Below the pieces are notes generated by a model that saw nothing but the letters and a program-made list of their open reading frames with translations, was not told the DNA's origin and did not search any database. Of a DNA stretch of 64,000 bases, positions 42,431-51,812 are shown in pieces. Positions within the stretch are counted from its first letter, which is position 1, and the number at the start of each line of letters is the position of its first letter. The stretch covers positions 155,086-219,085 of the forward strand of contig NZ_SDLR01000005.1 in NCBI RefSeq assembly GCF_004522215.1, written 5' to 3'. The translations under genes and the position numbers were made by a program. The stretch is from Ammoniphilus sp. YIM 78166 (lineage in GTDB: Bacteria > Bacillota > Bacilli > Aneurinibacillales > RAOX-1).

Positions 42431-42601
42431 CACAAGATATGTAATTGAAATGAACTTTACACCTATATATAGAATTTGTCAATATTTCAGCGTGTTGAAG
42501 CTTTTTTTCCTTTTCCCGATGCTTTAGAAATGTGAAGTGTCCCGGATGAAAGATCCTTGGGATAATAGAACTTAAGATGGACTCATCCGTACATCAACTT
42601 T

Positions 42602-43309
<708 letters not shown>

Positions 43310-43457
43310 TTAGCAGTAATAAGTGAGAATAAACAGTCTATTTTGACGTTTTTTTATATGCTATAATTAAATTAGGATGAGACACGCTTACTCTCTATAG
43401 ATCACCTTTTGAAATGCAAAAAAAAGAAGCAATCGTTAGAATGCTTCCCTATCAAAC

Positions 43458-43628
43458 CTAGATGCTGCCTTGACCGCCACCACCGCCGGGAGGTAGGTTA
43501 GAGTCATCATAAGGATTTTTCTTACTGTGTTCATCTCTTTTTTTGAGGCTTGGAGAATTTCCCAAGAACTTAAACAAAAAGTACCCGCCACCAATTAGAA
43601 GAGCAATACCTATAATCATATTGAGCAT
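43458..43628 (-). CDS. small membrane protein with Gly-rich tail (56 aa)
   Basis: Begins MLNMIIGIALLIGGGYFLFK, one membrane helix, followed by a charged linker (SLKKRDEHSKKNPYDDSN) and a tail LPPGGGGGQGSI. A weak ribosome site (GAGGTGAACCC) lies upstream. The tail is duplicated as a remnant at 15072-15161, and the layout is like the small protein at 10639. It lies 10 bp downstream of the acetyltransferase gene. Function unknown. Confidence 0.6.
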   Translation of the reverse strand: MLNMIIGIALLIGGGYFLFKFLGNSPSLKKRDEHSKKNPYDDSNLPPGGGGGQGSI

Positions 43629-43638
43629 AGGGTTCACC

Positions 43639-44112
43639 TCAACTATTCTTTTGATAAATATGGTTACGAACGATTTGCATGAACAGACTTGGGTTATTCA
43701 AAGGTTCAAACCCATATTGTGAATATAAGGTATGTGCATCATTCGTAGCCAGCATAAATCTACGAACCATTTGGAGTTCTGAATGCTCTACAATGACACG
43801 CATTAACCATTTAGATAATCCTTTCCCACGATACGGCTCTAAAATAAATACATCCGCTAAATAAGCAAATGTAGCTAAATCAGAAATTACCCTTGCAAAG
43901 CCAATTTGCTTTGCCTTTCCAATTTGAGGATTACCCTCATAAACGCCAAAGCATAAAAAAGTATTCTCGATGGATTTAGTTATGATTTCCATCGGTATTC
44001 CATTTGCCCAATACGATTCTCTATTTAAGTAATTAAAAATTACTTGTTTGTCTAATAGTTCCCTATCAGTAGAAATTGAAAACCCCTCTTTTTCCCATAG
44101 GTTCGATTTCAT
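43639..44112 (-). CDS. GNAT-family N-acetyltransferase
   Basis: This 157-residue acetyltransferase has the acetyl-CoA loop EPYRGKGLSKWLMRVI near residues 91-106 (the R/Q-x-x-G-x-G/A pattern), preceded by the beta strand FAYLADVFIL, with a C-terminal FMLATNDAHTLYSQYGF. The substrate is unknown; such stand-alone proteins often modify small molecules or protein N-termini. It lies upstream of the small membrane protein gene and has no strong ribosome site. Confidence 0.88.
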   Translation of the reverse strand: MKSNLWEKEGFSISTDRELLDKQVIFNYLNRESYWANGIPMEIITKSIENTFLCFGVYEGNPQIGKAKQIGFARVISDLATFAYLADVFILEPYRGKGLSKWLMRVIVEHSELQMVRRFMLATNDAHTLYSQYGFEPLNNPSLFMQIVRNHIYQKNS

Positions 44113-44194
44113 ATTTCACCCCACCACTTTTATCCTAATTATACCATATGTCCAGTCTAGTATCGGGGTAACCCAACTGCCCTTCTTGAAAAGA

Positions 44195-44887
44195 CTAACA
44201 GACGAATGGTTTCCTTCCAAGGATAACAACGAAATTAAAGTTTTTATAAATACAGTCCAAATCTGTGAATCCGATTTCCTTCAACCAATTCAATTGTTCA
44301 TCTAAAGTTGACATCTTATCTAGTTTTGTTCTTTCATATGCATTCAAGATTTCTTCTTTAGATAACTTACTATTTTCAACTTTTCTTCTCCACTCCTCTT
44401 TGTAAAGAGAGTCAAGGTATGGAGTATCACCAAGAACTTGGTCTGCATTGATAAACAAGCTGTTACTTTTCATGGTGGTAAAAATATGACGATATAAATC
44501 CTTTTTTTCTGTATTCGTTAGATGATGAATAGAAAGGGAAGAAATGACAAGGTCATAAGTTTCATCAAAATTATATTTTGTGTAATCATCAGTAATATAT
44601 TTCACATTTGGATGATTCAAGAAGCGCGACTTCGCAACCTCCAACATTTTCTCAGAAATATCGATAAGAGTGAGGTTTGCATTTGGGTATTTCTTCAACA
44701 TAAAAGCTGAGAAGAGTCCAGTACCTGCTCCTATATCCAATATATTTGGAGAGTCATCGTTTATATCCGCAATCGTTACAGGAATAGAATAAAATTCCTC
44801 AAAACAAGGAATCAGTTCCCTTCTTTGATTATCATATTGACTTGCAATTTCATCAAATTTAATAGCGACTTTCTTCCTATCATCCAT
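44195..44887 (-). CDS. class I SAM-dependent methyltransferase
   Basis: This 230-residue methyltransferase has motif I NILDIGAGTGLFSAFML near residues 49-65, the acidic residue for SAM ribose in LTLIDISEKML, and YDLVISSLSIHHL. GGAGGTTG lies just before the start. The substrate is unknown. A decayed copy of its 3' end is found at 38620-38755. Confidence 0.9.
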   Translation of the reverse strand: MDDRKKVAIKFDEIASQYDNQRRELIPCFEEFYSIPVTIADINDDSPNILDIGAGTGLFSAFMLKKYPNANLTLIDISEKMLEVAKSRFLNHPNVKYITDDYTKYNFDETYDLVISSLSIHHLTNTEKKDLYRHIFTTMKSNSLFINADQVLGDTPYLDSLYKEEWRRKVENSKLSKEEILNAYERTKLDKMSTLDEQLNWLKEIGFTDLDCIYKNFNFVVILGRKPFVC

Positions 44888-45006
44888 TCAAACAACCTCC
44901 TTTATTTTCACTTGGGTTATTTTTCTAAATCATAATCGAATTAAAATTATAATTGAAATATATGGTAACTATGACATCTATAGTTTTTATCTATAGCAAC
45001 ATAAAA

Positions 45007-45030
45007 AAGCTTCCTGTATCAAAAGGAAGC
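45007..45030 (-). terminator. Rho-independent terminator
   Basis: GCTTCCT and AGGAAGC pair with a loop of 8 nt and T run on the minus strand. It overlaps the end of the truncated methyltransferase fragment at 45019. Confidence 0.7.
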
Positions 45031-45153
45031 GACAGTTAGCATATCCTTAACATTCCTTTCAAGGAAAAAGTCCTTTGTTAGGATAGCGGATTCTGTAGGT
45101 TCAAAACCCCACATCGTTTGTTTTTCTATAAAACTTGATTCCCAGAATTCCAT
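45019..45153 (-). pseudogene. N-terminal fragment of another SAM methyltransferase
   Basis: A 44-residue reading frame with a ribosome site starts MEFWESSFIEKQTMWGFEPT and continues ILTKDFFLERNVKDML, matching the N-terminus of a Bacillus class I methyltransferase family whose next segment should be the SAM-binding GxGxG region. Here it instead ends TVASF and stops. Everything after residue 39 has been lost. A terminator overlaps its end. Confidence 0.7.
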
Positions 45154-45189
45154 GATATCTATATCTCCCTTATTTTACTTGGGCAACAT

Positions 45190-45765
45190 TTAAACCCGTA
45201 AAGATCCACGGAACCCTCTGACCGCATAGTAGGAGTCCGCACCGTTGTGATACACGAAGACATGTCCGAAGCGAAAATCGCAAAAAAGAGCACCACCGAG
45301 TTTTCTAATATCAGAGGGGGTTTGCACCCAGCTCGACGTTTTCCTATCGAAATTACCAAGTTTCTGCAACGTTCGATATTGTTCTTCCGTTAGGAGCTCA
45401 ATGCCCATGGCAGTTGCCATATCCATAGCGCTATTTTCTGGTTTATGTTTTTTTCTTGACTCCAGCGCTTCACGGTCATAACAAACACTTCTGCGTCCTT
45501 GAGGACTTTCCGCTGAACAATCATAATATATGTATTCGTCCTTCGTCTCATCATATCCAACAACATCCGGTTCTCCGCCGGTTCTCTCCATTTCATGGAG
45601 CGACCACATTTTTTCAGTACTCCCTTCCAGCTTTCCTTGGACTTTAGACCATTCAAGACCATGATGGCGGTTCATGTTTTTCTCAAAACGGGCTTTTAAT
45701 GCTCTGAGTAACTCTTCACATTCCTCTAGTGACAACTCTCTTTTCACTTCATTTTTATTTGTCAC
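45190..45765 (-). CDS. DUF4256-family protein
   Basis: This 191-residue soluble protein is of the DUF4256 family, common in Bacillus. Hallmarks are MWSLHEMERTGGEPDVVGYD, YIYYDCSAESPQGRRSVCYD, EYRTLQKLGNFDRKTSSWV-like and GALFCDFRFGHVFVYHNGAD. The family has no known function; members lie near diverse stress genes. AAGGGGG lies before the start. The reading was unambiguous along the length. Confidence 0.88.
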   Translation of the reverse strand: MTNKNEVKRELSLEECEELLRALKARFEKNMNRHHGLEWSKVQGKLEGSTEKMWSLHEMERTGGEPDVVGYDETKDEYIYYDCSAESPQGRRSVCYDREALESRKKHKPENSAMDMATAMGIELLTEEQYRTLQKLGNFDRKTSSWVQTPSDIRKLGGALFCDFRFGHVFVYHNGADSYYAVRGFRGSLRV

Positions 45766-45850
45766 GGTAGTTTCCCCCTTAATTGTTCTTATTCCTATTG
45801 GTTTTAGTATGTATAAATATTTGTTTTTTTAAAAATAGAATCATTTGCGT

Positions 45851-45877
45851 AGAAGTCCTTACGTTTGCGGACTTCTT
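45851..45877. terminator. hairpin left of the cobalamin-controlled ABC cluster
   Basis: AGAAGTCC and GGACTTCT pair. The same hairpin with nearly the same loop is at 49805-49830 on the other side of the ABC cluster. It may be a terminator and may also mark an element boundary. Confidence 0.5.
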
Positions 45878-45975
45878 CAGCCTGTCGATAAACCCGTATA
45901 TTTATAAAGAAATATATCTTATTGATATTTCGAGCTATTTATTGTAAGATAGTTGAGCGAAAATTAAATATTGTG

Positions 45976-46170
45976 TCGAATAGGTGTATCTATGATAAAT
46001 AGATACTTAAAAGGGAAATCGGTGAAAATCCGATACGGTCCCGCCGCTGTAAAGGGAAGTCTTTTGTAAAGGTCACTGGATCATGATATCTGGGAAGACG
46101 CAAAAGATGTTGAACCTCAGTCAGAAGACCTGCCTATTTTATGGAGATACCATTGAACCTACGGTGTATA
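45976..46170 (+). ncRNA. cobalamin riboswitch upstream of an ABC transporter
   Basis: The plus strand contains CGGTGAAAATCCGATACGG, CCGCCGCTGTA, a long variable arm, and the B12 box AGTCAGAAGACCTGCCT. The core matches the cobalamin riboswitch at 42238 but with a longer middle arm. A perfect terminator at 46207 follows, before the substrate-binding protein gene, so B12 should turn off this transporter. Confidence 0.95.
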
Positions 46171-46206
46171 GGGAGGTACTGTGAGAAATATTTAATATAG
46201 AATTTT

Positions 46207-46247
46207 AAAGTATTTTTAACTGTATCGGTTAAAAATACTTTTTTTTA
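46207..46247 (+). terminator. terminator of the second cobalamin riboswitch
   Basis: AAAGTATTTTTAAC and GTTAAAAATACTTT form a 14-bp perfect stem with a T run. It ends about 20 nt before the first gene of the ABC cluster. Confidence 0.9.
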
Positions 46248-46269
46248 TGAAAAAATTAGGGGTGAAAAG

Positions 46270-47892
46270 ATGCAAAAAAGAAGTATATTGGCAGTTTTTC
46301 TCATTGTGATGACTGTTTTCTTATCACTTGCTGCATGTTCGCAGCAGGATGCAAAAGAAACAGTAGCTACAAAAGGTGACAAAAAAGTATTTACCTTTTC
46401 TTGGTCAGGGGATATTGGTGATTTAAATCCCCACACTTATTTTCCAAACGAATTTTACTCGCAAGCAATGGTGTATGAATCACTTGTCTATTATGGTGAA
46501 GGTGGAGAAATTAAGCCGTGGTTAGCAAAAAGCTGGAATGTGTCGGAGGATGGAAAAGAGTATATATTCCATTTGCGCGATGATGTGATGTTCTCTGATG
46601 GCTCTACTTTTAATGCAGCAATCGTGAAAAAAAATTTTGATACCGTACTTGCCAACCGTGAGCAGCATGATTGGATTGAATTGATTAATCAGATTAATAT
46701 AACAGAGGTAATCGATAACTATACATTTAAGTTGACTTTACATAATGCTTATTATCCAACGCTTCAAGAATTAACATATGTGCGACCACTACGTTTTGTT
46801 GCAGAGTCAGCTTTCCCAGCAAGTGGTGATACATTTAAGGATGGCTTAACTGCGCCTATTGGTACAGGTCCATGGGTATTAAAAGAGCACAAAGAAAATG
46901 AGTATGCTATTTTTGAGCGTAACGATCATTACTGGGGTGAAAAACCTCAAGTAGACGAAGTAGTTGTCAAAGTAATTACAGACGGTGAATCTCGGGTGCT
47001 AGCCTTTGAAAAAGGTGAACTGGATATGATTTTTGGCAATGGTGTCATTAGCCAAGATTCATTTAAGTTTTTAAAAGAATCTGGAAAATACGAAACAAAG
47101 ATTTCAGATCCAACGGCTACACGTACACTATTATTCAATACGAATCGTGAAACAATGAGTAATAAAAACATACGACTTGCACTGCAGCACGCTTTTAATA
47201 AGGATGCGATCATTGATCATATTTTCTATGGTATAGAAAACAAAGCAGATACGTTATTCCCGCAAAATTTAACTTATACAGATGTAGCAGTTGATCCGTA
47301 TGAGTATGATGTGGAAAAAGCAAAAGCTTTATTAGATGAAGCTGGCTGGAAAGCTGTAGAGGGTAAGGAATTCCGAGAAAAGGACGGTCAACCTTTACAG
47401 CTCGAACTGTTATTGATAAGTACGGATAATATTCAAAAGTCAATTGCGGAATTTGCTCAAGGAGACTTACGCAAAATTGGCATCGATGTAAAATTAACGA
47501 GTCAAGAATTAAATACATTCTGGACAGCGGCATTTGATGGCAATTATGATATATTATTCACAGCAACTTGGGCTGTGCCATTTGATCCGCACTCTTATTT
47601 AGCTTCCATCACAACCAATTCTTCTGGTGGTGGTCCAGATCACTATGCATTATCGGGTTTATCCTTTAAAAAAGAGTTAGATGCGCGTATTAAGCAAGTA
47701 TTATTAACAACAAATGAAGAAGATCGTATTCAACAATATCATAAAATTTTAACGATGCTTCATGAAGAAGCTGTCTATTTACCAATATCCTATCAATCAA
47801 ATATCGCAGTTTACAAGAAAAATATAACGGGCGTAAACTTCTTGCCACAAGAAGTAGAAATACCAACAACAAAGATTGATAGAATAAACTAA
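46270..47892 (+). CDS. ABC transporter substrate-binding lipoprotein, NikA/peptide family
   Basis: This 540-residue extracellular binding protein of cluster C (SBP family 5) has a lipoprotein signal with lipobox LAAC (Cys18), then DIGDLNPHTYFPN, WNVSEDGKEYIFHLRDDVMFSDG, YAIFERNDHYWGEKP and FNTNRETMSNKNIRLALQHA, all typical of NikA and OppA. Control by a cobalamin riboswitch points to cobalt or a corrinoid as cargo, as for NikA-type cobalt/nickel importers. AT-rich codon use differs from the flanking genes, which may mean transfer. Confidence 0.88.
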   Translation: MQKRSILAVFLIVMTVFLSLAACSQQDAKETVATKGDKKVFTFSWSGDIGDLNPHTYFPNEFYSQAMVYESLVYYGEGGEIKPWLAKSWNVSEDGKEYIFHLRDDVMFSDGSTFNAAIVKKNFDTVLANREQHDWIELINQINITEVIDNYTFKLTLHNAYYPTLQELTYVRPLRFVAESAFPASGDTFKDGLTAPIGTGPWVLKEHKENEYAIFERNDHYWGEKPQVDEVVVKVITDGESRVLAFEKGELDMIFGNGVISQDSFKFLKESGKYETKISDPTATRTLLFNTNRETMSNKNIRLALQHAFNKDAIIDHIFYGIENKADTLFPQNLTYTDVAVDPYEYDVEKAKALLDEAGWKAVEGKEFREKDGQPLQLELLLISTDNIQKSIAEFAQGDLRKIGIDVKLTSQELNTFWTAAFDGNYDILFTATWAVPFDPHSYLASITTNSSGGGPDHYALSGLSFKKELDARIKQVLLTTNEEDRIQQYHKILTMLHEEAVYLPISYQSNIAVYKKNITGVNFLPQEVEIPTTKIDRIN

Positions 47893-47951
47893 ACGAAATT
47901 CGCCTATTTCTTTTCGGAATGGGCGTTTGTTATTCAGAGAGGTGTGGACTT

Positions 47952-48890
47952 ATGATTCTCTTTATATGCAAACGATTGCTAGGAGCCATACCGTCTATTT
48001 TTGGCTTGTCGATCATTACATTTTTACTCGTGCAGCTAATTCCGGGTAACCCTGTATTAACGTATTTACGCGTATCTAATATTCAAGCTTCTGAGGAAAC
48101 TGTCCAAGCAATACGCATTGAAATGGGACTAGATCAGCCACTTGTCACGCAATATATACAATGGTTAACCAATATATTGCAGTTTGATTTTGGAACATCC
48201 TTTATATCAAAGCGGTCGGTCTTAGACGAAATAATGCTTCATTTTATACCAACTATGCAGTTGACATCAGTTGCGTTTATCTTGATTATTGTTAGTAGTA
48301 TACCCCTAGGCGTTACATCTGCTTTACATAAAGGGAAATGGTTTGATAGATTGACGCAGCTTTTTGCTTTTAGTAGTGTGTCGTTACCCACCTTTTGGTT
48401 AGGGTTTTTACTCATGTACTTATTCTCTGTACAGCTGAACCTATTACCCGTACTTGGAAAGGGATCAGTAGCGCACTTTGTGTTACCAGCAACGACATTG
48501 GCTCTTGGTTATATTGGAACCTATTTACGTTTAATAAGAGCCGGTACAATCGAAGTGTTGAAGGAGCCGTTTGTATTATATGCACAGGCACGTGGTTTGA
48601 AAGAGCGTACAATTGTTTGGCGGCATATTCTTAAAAAAGCAGCTTCCCCAACATTAACTGGCCTTGGCATGAGCTTTGGTAATATGCTTGGTGGAACGTT
48701 TATCGTGGAGAACATTTTTGCTTGGCCAGGTATGGGGAAATTATTAGTAGAATCTATTGTCAATCAGGATTATCCAATGATCCAAGCTTGCGTTTTACTA
48801 TTAGGGATGGCTTTTGTCCTAATAAATTTAATTGTAGATATTTTCTGTGGCTTGCTAGATCCTCGTATACGACTGGCAGGTGACCGATAA
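47952..48890 (+). CDS. ABC transporter permease, NikB-type
   Basis: This permease of about 312 residues has six membrane segments. N-terminal CKRLLGAIPSIFGLSIITFL, the EAA-like loop ARGLKERTIVWRHILKKAAS near 210-230, and the final LLDPRIRLAG are typical of DppB/NikB. The start at 47952 follows GAGAGGTG; a longer frame from 47919 has no site. It ends 1 nt before the second permease starts. Confidence 0.9.
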   Translation: MILFICKRLLGAIPSIFGLSIITFLLVQLIPGNPVLTYLRVSNIQASEETVQAIRIEMGLDQPLVTQYIQWLTNILQFDFGTSFISKRSVLDEIMLHFIPTMQLTSVAFILIIVSSIPLGVTSALHKGKWFDRLTQLFAFSSVSLPTFWLGFLLMYLFSVQLNLLPVLGKGSVAHFVLPATTLALGYIGTYLRLIRAGTIEVLKEPFVLYAQARGLKERTIVWRHILKKAASPTLTGLGMSFGNMLGGTFIVENIFAWPGMGKLLVESIVNQDYPMIQACVLLLGMAFVLINLIVDIFCGLLDPRIRLAGDR

Positions 48891-48891
48891 A

Positions 48892-49713
48892 ATGGAGACA
48901 TTTCGCCGGCATTCTATATTAATGGCCAGTGCGACAGTACTTGTGCTATTTACAGCGGTAGCTATTTTTGCACCCTTACTAGCTCCAAATGATCCAAATT
49001 TTGTAGATTTGACACAAAAACTACAGCCATCTTCTAAGGACTTTCCAATTGGTACAGATCATTTAGGGCGATGTCAACTGTCGCGCTTATTATTTGGTGC
49101 ACGCACATCTTTGAGTACTGCGTTTATCGTGATGAGCATTACTTTCTGTATTAGTGTGCCAATAGGTGTTTTTGCGGGATATATGGGAGGAATTATAGAT
49201 GCTTGGTTTATACGGATTTGTGATATGTTGATGGCTTTTCCAAACTTTTTATTGTCGTTAGCATTTGTCGGGATGCTTGGTGGTCCTAGCTATGGGCATT
49301 TAATTTTAGCAATGGTCTGTGTGCAGTGGGTCTTTTACGCACGATTTGTTCGAGGGATGGTACTAAGTGTGAAGGAACGTTCGTTTGTTATGGCTGCACG
49401 TATTTGTGGAACAAGCCCACTTAAAATTGCCATAAAACATATCATTCCTACAATTTTAGCATCTGTAATTGTATTACTTTTCATGGATATCGGTGGTGTT
49501 ATTTTATCAATTTCAGGTCTGTCCTTCCTTGGGCTGGGGGTACAGCCACCCTATGCGGAATGGGGAATGATGATTAATGATAGTAAGCCATATTTTCGAA
49601 GTCACCCGATGCTTATGATGTATCCAGGCGTAATAATTTTTCTTGTCGTTATTGCATTTAATCTATTTGGTGAATCATTGAGACAATGGTTACAGGTAGA
49701 AAGGAGATATTAA
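48892..49713 (+). CDS. ABC transporter permease, NikC-type
   Basis: This permease of about 273 residues carries the DppC/NikC marks PIGTDHLGRCQLSRLLFGAR, the EAA loop MAARICGTSPLKIAIKHIIP and a C-terminal NLFGESLRQWLQ. ATG at 48892 follows AGGTGA. It is followed not by the expected two ATPase genes (NikD/NikE) but by a 43-codon reading frame and a terminator. The complex must therefore borrow ATPases encoded elsewhere or be non-functional. Confidence 0.9.
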   Translation: METFRRHSILMASATVLVLFTAVAIFAPLLAPNDPNFVDLTQKLQPSSKDFPIGTDHLGRCQLSRLLFGARTSLSTAFIVMSITFCISVPIGVFAGYMGGIIDAWFIRICDMLMAFPNFLLSLAFVGMLGGPSYGHLILAMVCVQWVFYARFVRGMVLSVKERSFVMAARICGTSPLKIAIKHIIPTILASVIVLLFMDIGGVILSISGLSFLGLGVQPPYAEWGMMINDSKPYFRSHPMLMMYPGVIIFLVVIAFNLFGESLRQWLQVERRY

Positions 49714-49844
49714 TGATTATTAACCCGATAGCTGAACAACCAAATTACGAAAAAACCGCCAATTTGCATGAATATAACATATCGTTACTTTCTCTACAGT
49801 CTGAAGAAGTCCGTACCGTTGCGGACTTCTTTTCTTTATATTAA
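49713..49844 (+). CDS. 43-residue reading frame, possible remnant of a lost ATPase gene
   Basis: Start ATG overlaps the stop of the NikC-type gene (TAATG) with AAGGAG upstream, so it is placed for translational coupling like a next operon gene. The product, MIINPIAEQPNYEKTANLHE then SLQSEEVRTVADFF, shows no ATPase motif and its end coincides with the terminator hairpin. It may be a leftover start of a deleted nikD, or non-coding. Confidence 0.35.
   Translation: MIINPIAEQPNYEKTANLHEYNISLLSLQSEEVRTVADFFSLY
49803..49835 (+). terminator. terminator right of the ABC cluster
   Basis: AGAAGTCCG and CGGACTTCT form a stem with loop TACCGTTG and a T run. Its sequence and loop (TTGCGGACTTCTT) match the hairpin at 45851. 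Confidence 0.8.
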
Positions 49845-50455
49845 TAAAGTCGTTTCGTATAGCTTTCTTTCAATAGATCTGCTATTGATTCGGCAGCCAT
49901 GTTTGCATGGTCTGCTAACATTCGAGATGCACGAGGTAGCTTCTCTTGATCCAACCAGGAGTTTGGATTCCAGAGATCAGACCTTATGAACGCTTTTGCA
50001 CAATGAACATAACATTCACTGATCTCCACCCCTATGGCTATGACTGGGGGACGCCCGTTGGCTTTCAATTGTTGAAGTAGATGTTCATCACGAACTAAAC
50101 AAGCACGCCCATTTACCCTTAGTGTTTCTTGCAAACCCGGAATGATAAAAAGAAGCCCTACGCTAGGATTGGAAAGGATATTCCTCATCGAATCAATTCG
50201 GCGATTTCCCGGTCTTTCAGGAATAATCAGGTGCTTCTCATTGAGTATATGTACAAATCCCGGTGAATCTCCTCTTGGAGTCACATCACACATCCCTTGA
50301 TGATCAGAGGTTGACATCACTAGAAATGGAGATTTTGAAATGAATTCTCGACAATGCTCATCTAGAACATGAATCACTTTTTTCTGAACCAGTTCACTTG
50401 GGTAGCCAATAATGGAACGTAATTCTTCTTCTGTTGACACGGTTTCTTTAAACAT
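49841..50455 (-). CDS. pyridoxamine 5'-phosphate oxidase-family flavoprotein
   Basis: This protein of about 204 residues has the split-barrel FMN fold, subgroup MSMEG_1061-like: SPFLVMSTSDHQGMCDVTPR, RRIDSMRNILSNPSVGLLFI and LRVNGRACLVRD. Members reduce F420 or FMN substrates or are of unknown use; which applies is not decided here. ATG at 50455 has AAGGGGG upstream, so a longer start at 50542 is not used. Monocistronic. Confidence 0.85.
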   Translation of the reverse strand: MFKETVSTEEELRSIIGYPSELVQKKVIHVLDEHCREFISKSPFLVMSTSDHQGMCDVTPRGDSPGFVHILNEKHLIIPERPGNRRIDSMRNILSNPSVGLLFIIPGLQETLRVNGRACLVRDEHLLQQLKANGRPPVIAIGVEISECYVHCAKAFIRSDLWNPNSWLDQEKLPRASRMLADHANMAAESIADLLKESYTKRLY

Positions 50456-50643
50456 AGTTACAATCCCCCTTAGTTTTCTATCTACTTTGTTATCTTCATT
50501 ATATATCAAGCAACTGGAATGGGTACTGCAACAAGGCTGCACTCCATTGAAGACAGGTACTAAACATAATTGGTACTCCCATCCTTATGGCTTTCTGCGG
50601 TAGAATGAGAGTGTTCCTGCAAATAAAAATGAGGAGGAGTACC

Positions 50644-51789
50644 ATGAGAATTGTCGGTTCCATTTTGGTAACAGCTGCCTTAGCCATCCTTGGGTTCTTT
50701 GGCATGCTGTTTGCTGCTTTTTCAGGCCATGGGCCCTTTTATATGCCTTTTGTCATCACCGTCGTTGTGATTGTAGCTATTTTCTCTAATTTGGCTATTT
50801 GGGGGCAAGGAAAGAAAAAATGGTTTAAAATCAGCTTCCTATCGTTTATCAGTTTGAGTCTGATCAGTGTGGGTATCTTTGAATTCAATCAGAAACGAGT
50901 GGAGAGCCTAAAAATTCTCACCAAACAAGATGTGAATTTATACGAATACATGCCCAATCTCCCAAGGACCAAAGCGATTGGCCTCCAAGAGGAATCTACT
51001 TTTAAAATCAAGGAGAATCTTCCGCGATTAGATGGGTCAACCGCGTTATATCCAGTTTATGCCGGGTTTGTCCAGGCCGTTTATCCGAAACGAGAATATG
51101 ACCCTTATCATAGCGAAGTCATGTCCACCCAAACCTCAAATGCCTATGAAAGATTACTATCTGGTGAGGTCGATATGATTTTCGTTCCACAGCCATCTAA
51201 TAAGTATATGGAATTAGCGAAAGAAAGAGGAAAAGAATTGAAAATGACCCCGATCGGAAAAGAAGCCTTCGTTTTTTTCGTGAATGCTGATAATCCAGTT
51301 CATTCCTTAACCGTTGAGCAAGTTCAAGGAATCTACTCTGGAAACATTAGAAATTGGAAAGAGGTTGGTGGAAGAAACGATTCCATCGAAGCCTTCCAAA
51401 GGCCAGAAGAAAGCGGCAGTCAACAAGCGCTCATCCGTTTTATGGGGAATCAGGCGATTATGAAGCCCACTACCGAAAGAGTGGCGGCCGGGATGGGCGG
51501 AATCATGGATCAAGTTGCGGAATATCAAAACAAAAAGAATGCCATCGGGTTTTCTTTCCGTTATTTCTCCGAAGAGATGGCCCACAATGGAAAGATACGC
51601 AACCTTGCTATAAACGGCATTGCCCCGACCAAAGAGTCTATTCGGAATGGGTCTTATCCTGCTGCCATGGAGATGTATGTCGTGACGGCAGGAAGTGTCA
51701 ATCCTCATATCGAGCCTTTCATCCAGTGGATCTTATCTAGACAGGGCCAAATCATTCTTGAAGAGACTGGATATGTGTCCATTCATTAA
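50644..51789 (+). CDS. PstS-like substrate-binding protein with membrane front
   Basis: This protein of about 381 residues has three hydrophobic segments (about 4-22, 30-52 and 60-80), then a PBP-like domain with LPRLDGSTALYPVYAGFVQA, then VDMIFVPQPSNK, IYSGNIRNWKEVGG, FQRPEESGSQQALIRFMG and GFSFRYFS. The order matches PstS phosphate-binding folds, but the signal peptide is replaced by three membrane helices. It likely sits in the membrane facing outward. It is followed by the yndJ-like gene. Ligand is unknown; phosphate is a guess by family. Confidence 0.82.
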   Translation: MRIVGSILVTAALAILGFFGMLFAAFSGHGPFYMPFVITVVVIVAIFSNLAIWGQGKKKWFKISFLSFISLSLISVGIFEFNQKRVESLKILTKQDVNLYEYMPNLPRTKAIGLQEESTFKIKENLPRLDGSTALYPVYAGFVQAVYPKREYDPYHSEVMSTQTSNAYERLLSGEVDMIFVPQPSNKYMELAKERGKELKMTPIGKEAFVFFVNADNPVHSLTVEQVQGIYSGNIRNWKEVGGRNDSIEAFQRPEESGSQQALIRFMGNQAIMKPTTERVAAGMGGIMDQVAEYQNKKNAIGFSFRYFSEEMAHNGKIRNLAINGIAPTKESIRNGSYPAAMEMYVVTAGSVNPHIEPFIQWILSRQGQIILEETGYVSIH

Positions 51790-51812
51790 CTGTATATCCG
51801 GAGGTAATCATC

